Positions 1 through 6,350 of a stretch of DNA of 64,000 nt are shown here, piece after piece (position 1 is the stretch's first letter; the number at the start of each line of letters is the position of its first letter). Position numbers and translations under genes: made by a program. The DNA lies in assembly GCF_029626225.1 (NCBI RefSeq), contig NZ_JARUBP010000001.1, forward strand, positions 1,364,001-1,428,000. The letters run 5' to 3'. This stretch comes from Asanoa sp. WMMD1127 (GTDB taxonomy: Bacteria; Actinomycetota; Actinomycetes; Mycobacteriales; Micromonosporaceae). The notes beneath the pieces are model-generated. The model did not search any database. It was not told where the DNA came from and saw only the letters and a list, made by a program, of their open reading frames with translations.

Positions 1-186
1 GTATCGACATCGGTCGCCAGAAGGTTGAAACCGACGTCGATCCGACGACAAGCCGGGACCGGTTGGCGTTGAGTGGAACCACAAGCCTGCGGGGGGTGCA
101 GGAAACGGCCACGGCGTCGCAGCTGGAGCGGAACGCTCCCGAGCGCGACGCCGTCGCCGTTTACGTACGTCGGGCACAATGCATCG
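1..186. other. Left edge, no supportable gene
   Basis: No reading frame here shows a recognisable product. A reading frame beginning before the window closes at the TGA at 70-72, so the 3' end of an unseen gene cannot be excluded, but 23 codons are too few to judge. The stretch ends just before the small membrane protein at 187. Confidence 0.4.
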
Positions 187-477
187 ATGACCGACACTGC
201 GCCCCGCACGGGCGGCTGGCGAACCTGGCTCCGCTTCCCGTTCGACAACTGGCCGAGCCGCGCCTACCTGCTCCTCGTCGCGGCCGCAGTGGTGTTCTTC
301 CTGGTCGACCGCGCAGTCACCGGCCCGGACGCGTCCTTCGCCGCGATCTACATGATCATTTTGACGGCGCCGATCTCCCTGCTGGCGACCCTGCCGCTGG
401 TCGGGGTGTTGGTCGGCGCCCTGGTCAACGCCACGGTCATCGGCGCCCTCACGCACCTGGCCAAAAACCGCCGTTGA
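187..477 (+). CDS. Small two-helix membrane protein (SCO4225-like)
   Basis: A 96-residue protein with a polar N-terminus of about 30 residues and two long hydrophobic stretches (about 30-47 and 57-88), separated by a short loop with charged residues. It ends in a basic tail, LAKNRR. This is the look of the small actinobacterial SCO4225-type membrane proteins, whose function is unknown. The ATG at 187 is chosen because the upstream in-frame extension is arginine-rich and unlike a coding sequence. There is no operon partner: 500 bp of non-coding DNA follow. The family assignment rests on general appearance only. Confidence 0.6.
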   Translation: MTDTAPRTGGWRTWLRFPFDNWPSRAYLLLVAAAVVFFLVDRAVTGPDASFAAIYMIILTAPISLLATLPLVGVLVGALVNATVIGALTHLAKNRR

Positions 478-524
478 CGCACCCGCTCGGCGGGCGGGGG
501 GTCACCTCGCGCGAGCGCACATGC

Positions 525-548
525 TTTGGCATGTACGCACATGCCAAA
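525..548. repeat. Perfect 10-bp inverted repeat
   Basis: TTTGGCATGT at 525-534 and its exact reverse complement ACATGCCAAA at 539-548 are separated by ACGC. Arms and spacing fit an operator or a short hairpin. It lies 50 bp beyond the stop of the small membrane protein, has no T-run, and no gene starts near it. Confidence 0.7.
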
Positions 549-627
549 ACGCGTCGGCTCGCTGAACAACCTTCCGGCGAGGGACGCGACGGCCAAGCCG
601 GCTGCGCCTGCCGGGTCGGCGCCACTG

Positions 628-782
628 GGGCCTATCCGGTGGATCAGGGTGGTGCTCCGGCGAGGTCCAGGCGGCGTGCGTAATGAGGGGTCGGATACCG
701 GTGTCGTATCCGGCCCTCCCCACGTGCGGTCGGTCGCCGCCTGGGCCCGCCGGAGCGCCGCCATGATCCACCGGATGGGCCC
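628..782. repeat. Large imperfect palindrome (about 49-bp arms)
   Basis: The left arm 628-676 (GGGCCTATCCGGTGGATCA...) matches the reverse complement of 734-782 (GGGCCCATCCGGTGGATCA...) at roughly 43 of 48 positions with one single-base gap. The 57-bp centre holds a second hairpin in which GGTCGGATAC pairs imperfectly with GTATCCGGCC around 689-715. As RNA or single-stranded DNA it would form one long stem. No terminal T-run, transposase or target duplication is visible, so MITE-like or REP-like element is only a guess. Confidence 0.75.
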
Positions 783-981
783 TAGCCCGGTGCCTTGGCA
801 CCGCAGCCGCCGCAGCCCGGTCGGCGCCGCCAATCCGATCGGCCTTGGCACCGCAGGCAGCGCCAGCCGAACCTGCAAGGCGGACCCCGTCGCTCCTTCT
901 CACCGCCGGCAGCGCCAACCTCGTCGCGCTGCCATGCCGGCGGCTCTTCGGTGCCTCGAGCGGCACCAACCGCATCGGCCG

Positions 982-1713
982 CTAGTCCCGCGGTTCCTTG
1001 GCGCCGCGGGCGGCGCCGGTGGGGTCGGCTCGGAACTCTACGCAGCACTGACCCGGGCGGGGTGACAGCACCGCGTCGATGCCGGCGGTTTCCAGGCCCG
1101 TGAGCAGGCCGCTGAGGTAGGCGTGGTTGATGCCGCACACGACCTCGGGCGAGCGGGCGGCCAGCGCGTGGAACGGGCAGTTGAGCAGGCGCATCTCGGT
1201 CGGTGCCGGGCGGTGCGGCTCGAAGCCCGTGCGTTCCAGAACCGACTCGCACAGCGACAGCGAGCGTTCCGGGCCGAGGCGGCCCGGCCTCGTGCGCGCG
1301 CGTTCGTCGGCGCCGGCCTCGAGGCCGCGGCGGTGGGCCGTGCGCAGGGCGGCATCGCGGGGGTCCTCGCCGGGCTCGTGGTCGAGCACCGCCTCCAGCA
1401 GGATCTCCGCGATCATGTCGGGCCGCCGCTCCGGGATGCTGACGCGGATGTCAGCCTCCGCCGGCTCGTAGACCTTCGGTTTGCGACCGGGCCCTATGCG
1501 CGCGCTGCCCGGCCGGGTCCGCAGCAGGCCCGCCGCGACGAGTTTGTCGAGGTGGAAGGCGGCCAGCTTCACCGAGATGCCCGCTTCGGCGGCGGCCTCT
1601 TCGCGGGTCACGGGCCGGCGCACGCGGCGGATGAACGCGTACATCCGGCTGCGCTGCTCGTCGGCCAGCACCGCTACGGCCGCGACAGGCGTCCGGTCGT
1701 CGGGCGAGGTCAC
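982..1713 (-). CDS. SufR-like ArsR/DeoR-type regulator with C-terminal cysteines
   Basis: A 243-residue predicted transcription factor of the COG2345 type. The N-terminal winged helix-turn-helix (about residues 10-85) contains TREEAAAEAGIS followed by AAFHLDKLVAAGLL. The C-terminal half carries clustered cysteines (NCPFHAL, EVVCGIN, GQCC), the arrangement used in SufR-type proteins to hold an iron-sulfur cluster. The GTG at 1713 is chosen because further upstream the frame runs through the folE promoter and into folE. It is divergent from folE, and a perfect palindrome lies over the folE -10 box, so it most likely represses or senses for folE and the reductase. Cluster binding is inferred, not shown. 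Confidence 0.8.
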   Translation of the reverse strand: MTSPDDRTPVAAVAVLADEQRSRMYAFIRRVRRPVTREEAAAEAGISVKLAAFHLDKLVAAGLLRTRPGSARIGPGRKPKVYEPAEADIRVSIPERRPDMIAEILLEAVLDHEPGEDPRDAALRTAHRRGLEAGADERARTRPGRLGPERSLSLCESVLERTGFEPHRPAPTEMRLLNCPFHALAARSPEVVCGINHAYLSGLLTGLETAGIDAVLSPRPGQCCVEFRADPTGAARGAKEPRD

Positions 1714-1746
1714 CCCACAAGCATAACGCCAACTATCGCTGTCGTC

Positions 1747-1787
1747 TTGACTCCAAAAGCTCGTTTCACTAATACTTGTTAGTGAAA
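1747..1787 (+). promoter_or_regulatory. folE promoter with palindromic operator
   Basis: TTGACT (1747-1752), a 17-bp spacer, then TAATAC (1770-1775) form a near-consensus -35/-10 pair reading toward folE. A perfect inverted repeat, TTTCACTAA (1764-1772) and TTAGTGAAA (1779-1787) with a 6-bp spacer, covers the -10 and the probable start of transcription. A strong ribosome site, GGGAGGAG, sits at 1792-1799. A protein bound at the palindrome would block RNA polymerase; the adjacent divergent SufR-like regulator is the obvious candidate. Confidence 0.85.
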
Positions 1788-1804
1788 TTGCGGGAGGAGA
1801 CACC

Positions 1805-2398
1805 ATGTCGATCGAGCTACTCGCGGACCGCGACACCGAAGTCGGTGTCGACCTGGCCGCCGCCGCGGAAGCGGCCGACCAGTTCCTGCGCGCCCTCGGG
1901 GTCGACACCGACACCGAGAGCATGCGCCGGACGCCGCACCGGATGGCCCACGCGTACGCCGAGCTGTTCACTCCCCGCCCGTTCGACCTGACGACGTTTC
2001 CCAACGACGAGGGCTACGACGAGCTCGTGCTGGCCCGCCGCATCCCGGTGCGCTCGGTCTGTGAGCACCACCTGCTGCCGTTCGTCGGCACCGCGCACGT
2101 GGGCTACCTGCCCGGCGCCCGGATCCTCGGCCTGTCCAAGCTCGCCCGCGTCGTCGAGCACTTCGCCTGCCGCCCGCAGGTGCAGGAACGCCTCACCAAG
2201 CAGATCGCCGACTGGCTGCACGACCAGCTCGACCCCAAGGGCGTCGGCGTGGTCATCGAGGCGGAGCACACCTGCATGACGCTGCGCGGCGTACGGGCGA
2301 CCGGCTCGTCCACCATCACCTCCACCCTGCTGGGTTCGCTGCGCCACGACCCACGGTCGCGGGGCGAGTTCCTCGCGCTCGCCGGGGTCGCCAACTGA
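1805..2398 (+). CDS. folE: GTP cyclohydrolase I
   Basis: Converts GTP to 7,8-dihydroneopterin triphosphate, the first step of folate and pterin synthesis; a cytosolic zinc enzyme. The 197 residues include the family signature CEHHLLPFVG, giving the zinc ligands Cys86 and His89, and HTCMTLRG with the third ligand Cys157. Length is normal for the unextended bacterial enzyme. The ATG at 1805 follows a strong GGAGGAG. The neighbours are not folate genes: a divergent SufR-like regulator and, 14 bp downstream, a ferredoxin-reductase-type flavoprotein. This suggests a second, stress- or iron-controlled copy rather than the housekeeping one. That role is inference; the enzyme assignment is firm. Confidence 0.95.
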   Translation: MSIELLADRDTEVGVDLAAAAEAADQFLRALGVDTDTESMRRTPHRMAHAYAELFTPRPFDLTTFPNDEGYDELVLARRIPVRSVCEHHLLPFVGTAHVGYLPGARILGLSKLARVVEHFACRPQVQERLTKQIADWLHDQLDPKGVGVVIEAEHTCMTLRGVRATGSSTITSTLLGSLRHDPRSRGEFLALAGVAN

Positions 2399-2412
2399 CG
2401 GAAGGAACGGCC

Positions 2413-3612
2413 ATGGACGCGCACGTGATCGTCGGAGCGGGTCTCGCCGGCGCCAAGACGGCACAGGCCCTGCGCGACGAGGGCTACACCGGCCCGCTCG
2501 TGTTGATCGGCGAGGAGCACGAACGCCCCTATGAACGACCCCCGCTGTCCAAGGGCTACCTGCTGGGCAAGGACGAGCGGGAGCAGATCTACGTTCACCC
2601 ACCACAGTGGTACGCCGAGCACGACGTCGACCTGCTCCTCGGCACCCGGGTCACCGCCCTCGACCCCGGCGCGCACCGGCTGACGCTCGCCGACGGCAGC
2701 CGGCTGGCGTACGCGAAGCTGCTGTTGACCACCGGCTCCTCGCCGCGCGTGCTGCCGGATGCGCCGGGAGTCCGCTATCTGCGGCGGGCCGAGGAGAGCG
2801 ACCGCCTGAAGGCCGACTTCGCGCCGGGCGCCCGGATCGTCGTCGTCGGCGGTGGCTGGATCGGCCTGGAGGCCGCCGCGGCCGCCCGCCTCGCCGGTGC
2901 GGACGTCACCGTCCTGGAGTCGGCGGACCTCCCGTTGCTGCGTGTGCTCGGCCCGGAGGTGGCCACGGTCTTCGCGGACCTGCACCGCGACCACGGCGTC
3001 CACCTGGTGACCGGCGCCCGGATAGCCGGTGTCGATGCGGACGGCGTGCGGCTCGCCGACGGCACCCGGATCGCCGCCGACGCGGTGCTGGTCGGCATCG
3101 GGGTCACCCCCAACACCGAGCTCGCGGCGGCCGCGGGGCTGACGGTCGACAACGGCATCGTCACCGACGAGCACCTGCGCGCTTCGGCCGCCGACGTCTA
3201 CGCGGCGGGTGACGTGGCCAACGCGTACCACCCGTTCCTGGGCCGGCGCATCCGCGTCGAGCACTGGGCCAACGCGCTCAACCAGCCGGTCGCGGCGGCG
3301 CGGTCGATGCTCGGGCAGGACGCCGCCTACGACCGGCTGCCCTACTTCTTCACCGACCAGTACGACCTGGGCATGGAATACACCGGCCACGTCGAGCCGG
3401 ACGGTTACGACCAGGTCGTCTTCCGCGGCGACACCAAGGCCGGCGAGTTCATCGCCTTCTGGTTGGCCGGCGGCCGGGTGCTGGCCGGCATGAACGTCAA
3501 CGTCTGGGACGTCACGGATCCCATCCAGCGGCTGATCCGCTCGCGGGCGGTGATCGATCCGGCCGAGCTGGCAGACCCGGACGTACCCCTGGATTCGCTC
3601 CTCAGCTCATGA
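2413..3612 (+). CDS. FAD-dependent NAD(P)H oxidoreductase (ferredoxin reductase type)
   Basis: A 399-residue flavoprotein of the BphA4/putidaredoxin-reductase type, which passes electrons from NAD(P)H through FAD to a ferredoxin. It shows an N-terminal FAD Rossmann motif (VIVGAGLAGAKTAQAL), the family motif RPPLSKGYL, a second dinucleotide fold (VVVGGGWIGLEAAAAA, about 137-152), the FAD-contacting segment DVYAAGDVA, and a C-terminal dimerisation/reductase domain. It begins 14 bp after folE and almost certainly shares its transcript. No ferredoxin or oxygenase gene lies beside it, so its electron acceptor is unknown; a link to pterin redox chemistry is speculative. Confidence 0.88.
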   Translation: MDAHVIVGAGLAGAKTAQALRDEGYTGPLVLIGEEHERPYERPPLSKGYLLGKDEREQIYVHPPQWYAEHDVDLLLGTRVTALDPGAHRLTLADGSRLAYAKLLLTTGSSPRVLPDAPGVRYLRRAEESDRLKADFAPGARIVVVGGGWIGLEAAAAARLAGADVTVLESADLPLLRVLGPEVATVFADLHRDHGVHLVTGARIAGVDADGVRLADGTRIAADAVLVGIGVTPNTELAAAAGLTVDNGIVTDEHLRASAADVYAAGDVANAYHPFLGRRIRVEHWANALNQPVAAARSMLGQDAAYDRLPYFFTDQYDLGMEYTGHVEPDGYDQVVFRGDTKAGEFIAFWLAGGRVLAGMNVNVWDVTDPIQRLIRSRAVIDPAELADPDVPLDSLLSS

Positions 3613-3679
3613 CCACCAGCTTGCCGGTCGGGTGGCCTGGTGGCCGGCGACCTGGGACCCGCCTGAGGCGCCGCGGTCG

Positions 3680-4318
3680 CTAGAACGTGAGGCGGGTGAC
3701 GCGTTCGTAGCTCGCCGGTGGGAGCGGGCCGGTCGGCCGCCGACCGCCCGTGGGGCGCGGCTGGTCGAGAAGCGTCTCGCCGTCGGTGATGGCGGCGTCG
3801 AGGGCGGTCAGCACGCGGGTGGCGATGGCGGCCGCGGCGCCCGCGGCGGCGTCGCCGCCGAGTATCACCGCCACGGCTTCGGCGCTGCCGAGGGCGCTGG
3901 CCAGGGCCGCCGCTAGGCGCGCTCGGGTGCGGGAGGTCCAGGCCGCGATCTCGTCGGCCAGCCGGGCGGTCGCCGCGGCTTTGTCGGCCGCCTCGCCGAG
4001 GCCGGCGGCCAGCGCGGCCGCGTGGGCGGCGAACGCCTCGCCGGCCGGGCCCTCCCAGGCCACCGGCGCGGTCACCGTCGCGCGGGCGTCGGCGAAGGTG
4101 GCCGATCGGGCCCGCACCGCGTCGGCCGCCGCCTCGAACGGGCCGGGCCGCAGCGAGACGGCGAGCGCCGCCACGGCTTCGCCGGGCAGGGCCCGCACTC
4201 GCCGCAGGAGTGGCCAGACCGGATCGTCGTCGGGCGCGCCGAAGCGGGCGAGCAGATCGTCGACCCGCGCGAGCAGGTCACCACCCGGTCCGGCCAGATG
4301 GTCGAGCGCGTCGCTCAC
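3680..4318 (-). CDS. Unknown protein, third gene of YbaB/ESX-like trio
   Basis: A 212-residue, alanine-rich, predominantly helical protein with no signal peptide or membrane segment that I recognise. Its GTG start overlaps the stop of the preceding gene as GTGA (4318-4315), so it is translationally coupled to it. Long amphipathic helices containing EAFAAHAAALAAGLGEAADKA recall the helical hairpins of ESX-secreted proteins. The C-terminus is proline-rich followed by SYERVTRLTF. Function unknown; a type VII secretion substrate or partner of the upstream gene is a guess from context. Confidence 0.65.
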   Translation of the reverse strand: MSDALDHLAGPGGDLLARVDDLLARFGAPDDDPVWPLLRRVRALPGEAVAALAVSLRPGPFEAAADAVRARSATFADARATVTAPVAWEGPAGEAFAAHAAALAAGLGEAADKAAATARLADEIAAWTSRTRARLAAALASALGSAEAVAVILGGDAAAGAAAAIATRVLTALDAAITDGETLLDQPRPTGGRRPTGPLPPASYERVTRLTF

Positions 4319-4743
4319 GCCTGATCACCACCGGCCTCGCTCGCGCGGCGGGCAGTCGATTCCTCGACGCCGGCGTAGCCGGCACCGGCGGAACGCAGGG
4401 CGGCGGCCGTCTCGGTCAGCCGCGCGGCGAGGGACGCCGCCGCCCGGGCATGGTCGAACTCGGCGGCCTCCCAGCGCCCGTGGAGCGACCGGCCCAGCGC
4501 GCCCAGCGCGCCCGGTAGGTTGCCGCCGAACGCGGTCGGTCCGAGCTCGCCCGCCACCGCGCCGCGCAGGCCGGCGGGCGCCACGCCGCGCAGGCCGGCG
4601 GGCCCCGCACCGCGCAGACCGGCGGGCCCTGCACCGCGCAAACCGGCGGGTGCCGCGCCGCTCAGGTCGGCGGGTGCCGCGTCGCCCAGGTCGGCGGCGA
4701 GGGCGTCCAGGTGGTCGGCGGTGCGGGAGAGCGGCGACGTCAC
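4315..4743 (-). CDS. ESX/WXG100-like small helical protein with 8-residue repeats
   Basis: A 142-residue protein with an N-terminal helix (SRTADHLDALAADL), a central repeat of about five copies of PAGLRGAG (roughly residues 22-63), and a C-terminal helical half with the WEAAEFDHARAAASLA pattern common in type VII secretion targets. GTG start and GTGA overlap with the YbaB gene upstream, and GTGA overlap again downstream, so the three genes form one tightly coupled operon. The repeat array looks like recent slippage expansion. Export by a type VII system is inferred from shape and from the YbaB-ESX-type pairing common in actinobacteria. Confidence 0.65.
   Translation of the reverse strand: MTSPLSRTADHLDALAADLGDAAPADLSGAAPAGLRGAGPAGLRGAGPAGLRGVAPAGLRGAVAGELGPTAFGGNLPGALGALGRSLHGRWEAAEFDHARAAASLAARLTETAAALRSAGAGYAGVEESTARRASEAGGDQA
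4557..4698. repeat. 24-bp tandem repeat inside a coding gene
   Basis: Four to six copies of a 24-bp unit resembling CCGCGCAGGCCGGCGGGC plus six bases, the outer copies more diverged. It encodes the PAGLRGAG array of the 4315-4743 gene and keeps its frame (24 = 8 codons). Confidence 0.8.
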
Positions 4744-5066
4744 GACTCCCCCAGCGGCGGATAGTCGGCGAAGGTCTCGGCGCGTAGTTTGTCGCGGGCC
4801 CAGCGCGCCGCGTCGGTGGCCGCCGCGATCGTTGTCGTCAGTGACACCGACAGGTCGCGGTTGCCGCGGCCCGCGAGCGAACCCACCACGCGCACCGCCG
4901 TCACCTCCCCCGCTGCCGTCACCACCACCTCGACGAGGCCGTCGGGTGAGCGGACCGTCACCTCGGTCGCGCGCACGGCCTTGTCGAACTCGTCACGCAA
5001 GGACTCGATGCGGCGGTAGCGCGCGATGGCCTCTTCGACCCAGGCTTCGTCGATCTCGCGCGGCAT
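4740..5066 (-). CDS. YbaB/EbfC-family nucleoid-associated protein
   Basis: 108 residues, close to the usual family length. The core matches YbaB/EbfC: an N-terminal helix (EEAIARYRRIESLRDEFDKAV), a beta sheet (TVRSPDGLVEVVVTAAGEVTAVRV in pieces) and a long C-terminal helix (TTIAAATDAARWARDKL). Family members are DNA-binding dimers. This one is not beside dnaX/recR but heads an operon with an ESX-like gene, as do many actinobacterial YbaB paralogues, so it may bind a protein partner instead of DNA. The ATG at 5066 leaves a 99-bp leader containing a TGTGGATAA box. Confidence 0.8.
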   Translation of the reverse strand: MPREIDEAWVEEAIARYRRIESLRDEFDKAVRATEVTVRSPDGLVEVVVTAAGEVTAVRVVGSLAGRGNRDLSVSLTTTIAAATDAARWARDKLRAETFADYPPLGES

Positions 5067-5155
5067 TCGGCTCCCTCACCGACGGTGTCGCGACCACCAC
5101 TACATGTTGTCCAGGCATCGAACCGTACCGCTGCCCGGCACCGCAAGAAAGGCCC

Positions 5156-5164
5156 TGTGGATAA
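5156..5164. promoter_or_regulatory. DnaA-box-like TGTGGATAA
   Basis: TGTGGATAA is the exact complement of the DnaA box TTATCCACA. It lies between the holB stop and the ybaB-like start. Two further intergenic sites in this window carry pairs of the same motif. A single box may be chance; DnaA binding is untested. Confidence 0.4.
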
Positions 5165-5165
5165 C

Positions 5166-6350
5166 TCAGCGCCAGAGGGAGAGCATCATCGCCTCGACGG
5201 CGATGCGGGGTTTGACGTTCGCCTCGATCGCGGTGCGGCATTCGAGCACCGCCTCCAGGCGGCGCAGGGCGTCGTCGGGGGTCCACTTGCGGGCGGCCGC
5301 CTCGGCCAGCGGCGAGGCGTCGGTGTGCACCGGCGCGACCGGCGCCGACATCGTGCGGACCAGCACGTCGCGGTAGAACCCGGCCAGGTCGACCAACGCG
5401 CGGTCGAGCGCGTCGCGCTGCGCCCGGGTGGCCCGGGACTTCTGTTTGCGCTCGAGGTCCTTCAGCTGACCGGCGGCCCCGCGGAGGGCGCCGGAGGCGC
5501 CGCGGCCGGTGCCGCCCGCGCCGAGCGCCGTCTCCAGCGCGGTCCGTTCGGTGGCGTCCATCTCGGACACCGCCGCCTCGGCCTCGGCCTCGGCTGCCTC
5601 GATCAGCGCCGACGCCGCGTCGAAGCACGCGCCGACGTTGGTCAGCCGGCGTGGCACGGCCAGCACCGCCTCGCGGCGCCGGCGGGCGTCGGCGTCGCGG
5701 GCCAACCGGCGCGCCCGGCCGACGTGACCCTGGGCCGCCGCGGCCGCCCACGCCGCCGTGTCGGGCTCGACGCTGTCGCGGGACACCAGCACGGACGCCA
5801 CCGCGGCGGCGGGCGGCTGGCGCAGCGTGACCACCCGGCAGCGGGACCGGATCGTCACGGAGATGTCGTCGGGGTGGGTCGAGGGGGTGCAGAGCAGGAA
5901 GACCGTACGCGGCGGCGGCTCCTCGATCGCCTTCAGCAGCGCGTTGCCGGCCTGCTCGGTGAGCCGGTCGGCGTCCTCGATGACCACGACCTGCCAGCGC
6001 CCGCCGGTCGGGGCGCTCGCGGCCCGCAGCACCAGTGCCCGCATGTCGTTGACGCCGATCGACAACCCGTCGGGGGTGACCATCCGCACGTCGGCGTGGG
6101 TGCCGCTGAGCGTGGTGTGGCAGCCGGTGCACTCGCCGCAGCCGACGCCGGTGGCGCACTGCAGCGCCGCGGCCAGCGCGCGGGCGGCGACCGAGCGGCC
6201 GGAGCCCGGCGGGCCGGTGAAGATCCAGGCATGGGTCATCGCCGCGCCGCTGCCCGAGCCGTCGAGGATGGCCACCGCACCCGCCGCCGCCCGGCGCAGG
6301 GTGTCGACGGCCTCCTCCTGGCCGACCAGGTCGGCGAAGACGTCAGCCAC
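5166..6350 (-). CDS. holB: DNA polymerase III subunit delta'
   Basis: Clamp-loader subunit that works with DnaX and HolA to load the sliding clamp. Starting at GTG 6350 (VADVFADLVGQEEAV) the protein has 394 residues: an AAA+ domain with GPPGSGRS (46-53, Arg where the catalytic Walker lysine would be, fitting a non-hydrolysing delta'), a four-cysteine zinc module (C65, C71, C74, C77) and the downstream lid and collar. The start overlaps the end of the MFS-dTMP kinase gene by 8 bp, the usual actinobacterial tmk-holB pairing. An in-frame start 30 bp upstream exists but lies deeper in the kinase gene. Confidence 0.92.
   Translation of the reverse strand: MADVFADLVGQEEAVDTLRRAAAGAVAILDGSGSGAAMTHAWIFTGPPGSGRSVAARALAAALQCATGVGCGECTGCHTTLSGTHADVRMVTPDGLSIGVNDMRALVLRAASAPTGGRWQVVVIEDADRLTEQAGNALLKAIEEPPPRTVFLLCTPSTHPDDISVTIRSRCRVVTLRQPPAAAVASVLVSRDSVEPDTAAWAAAAAQGHVGRARRLARDADARRRREAVLAVPRRLTNVGACFDAASALIEAAEAEAEAAVSEMDATERTALETALGAGGTGRGASGALRGAAGQLKDLERKQKSRATRAQRDALDRALVDLAGFYRDVLVRTMSAPVAPVHTDASPLAEAAARKWTPDDALRRLEAVLECRTAIEANVKPRIAVEAMMLSLWR

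Larger units (their letters stand above)
478..981. other. 500-bp non-coding stretch rich in inverted repeats
   Basis: No frame looks coding: all long frames on both strands are arginine/proline shadows. The stretch holds a 10-bp inverted repeat (525-548), a large imperfect palindrome (628-782), a GGTGCC-TT-GGCACC hairpin at 789-802, and two copies of CCTTGGCACCGCAG (793-806 and 844-857). It separates two unrelated genes, and the structure suggests a mobile or structural repeat element rather than a lost gene. Confidence 0.6.

Noticed and set aside
63-683. Long open frame over the small membrane protein
   Set aside because: Arginine/proline-rich shadow in a different frame; the membrane protein at 187 has the coherent hydrophobic pattern.
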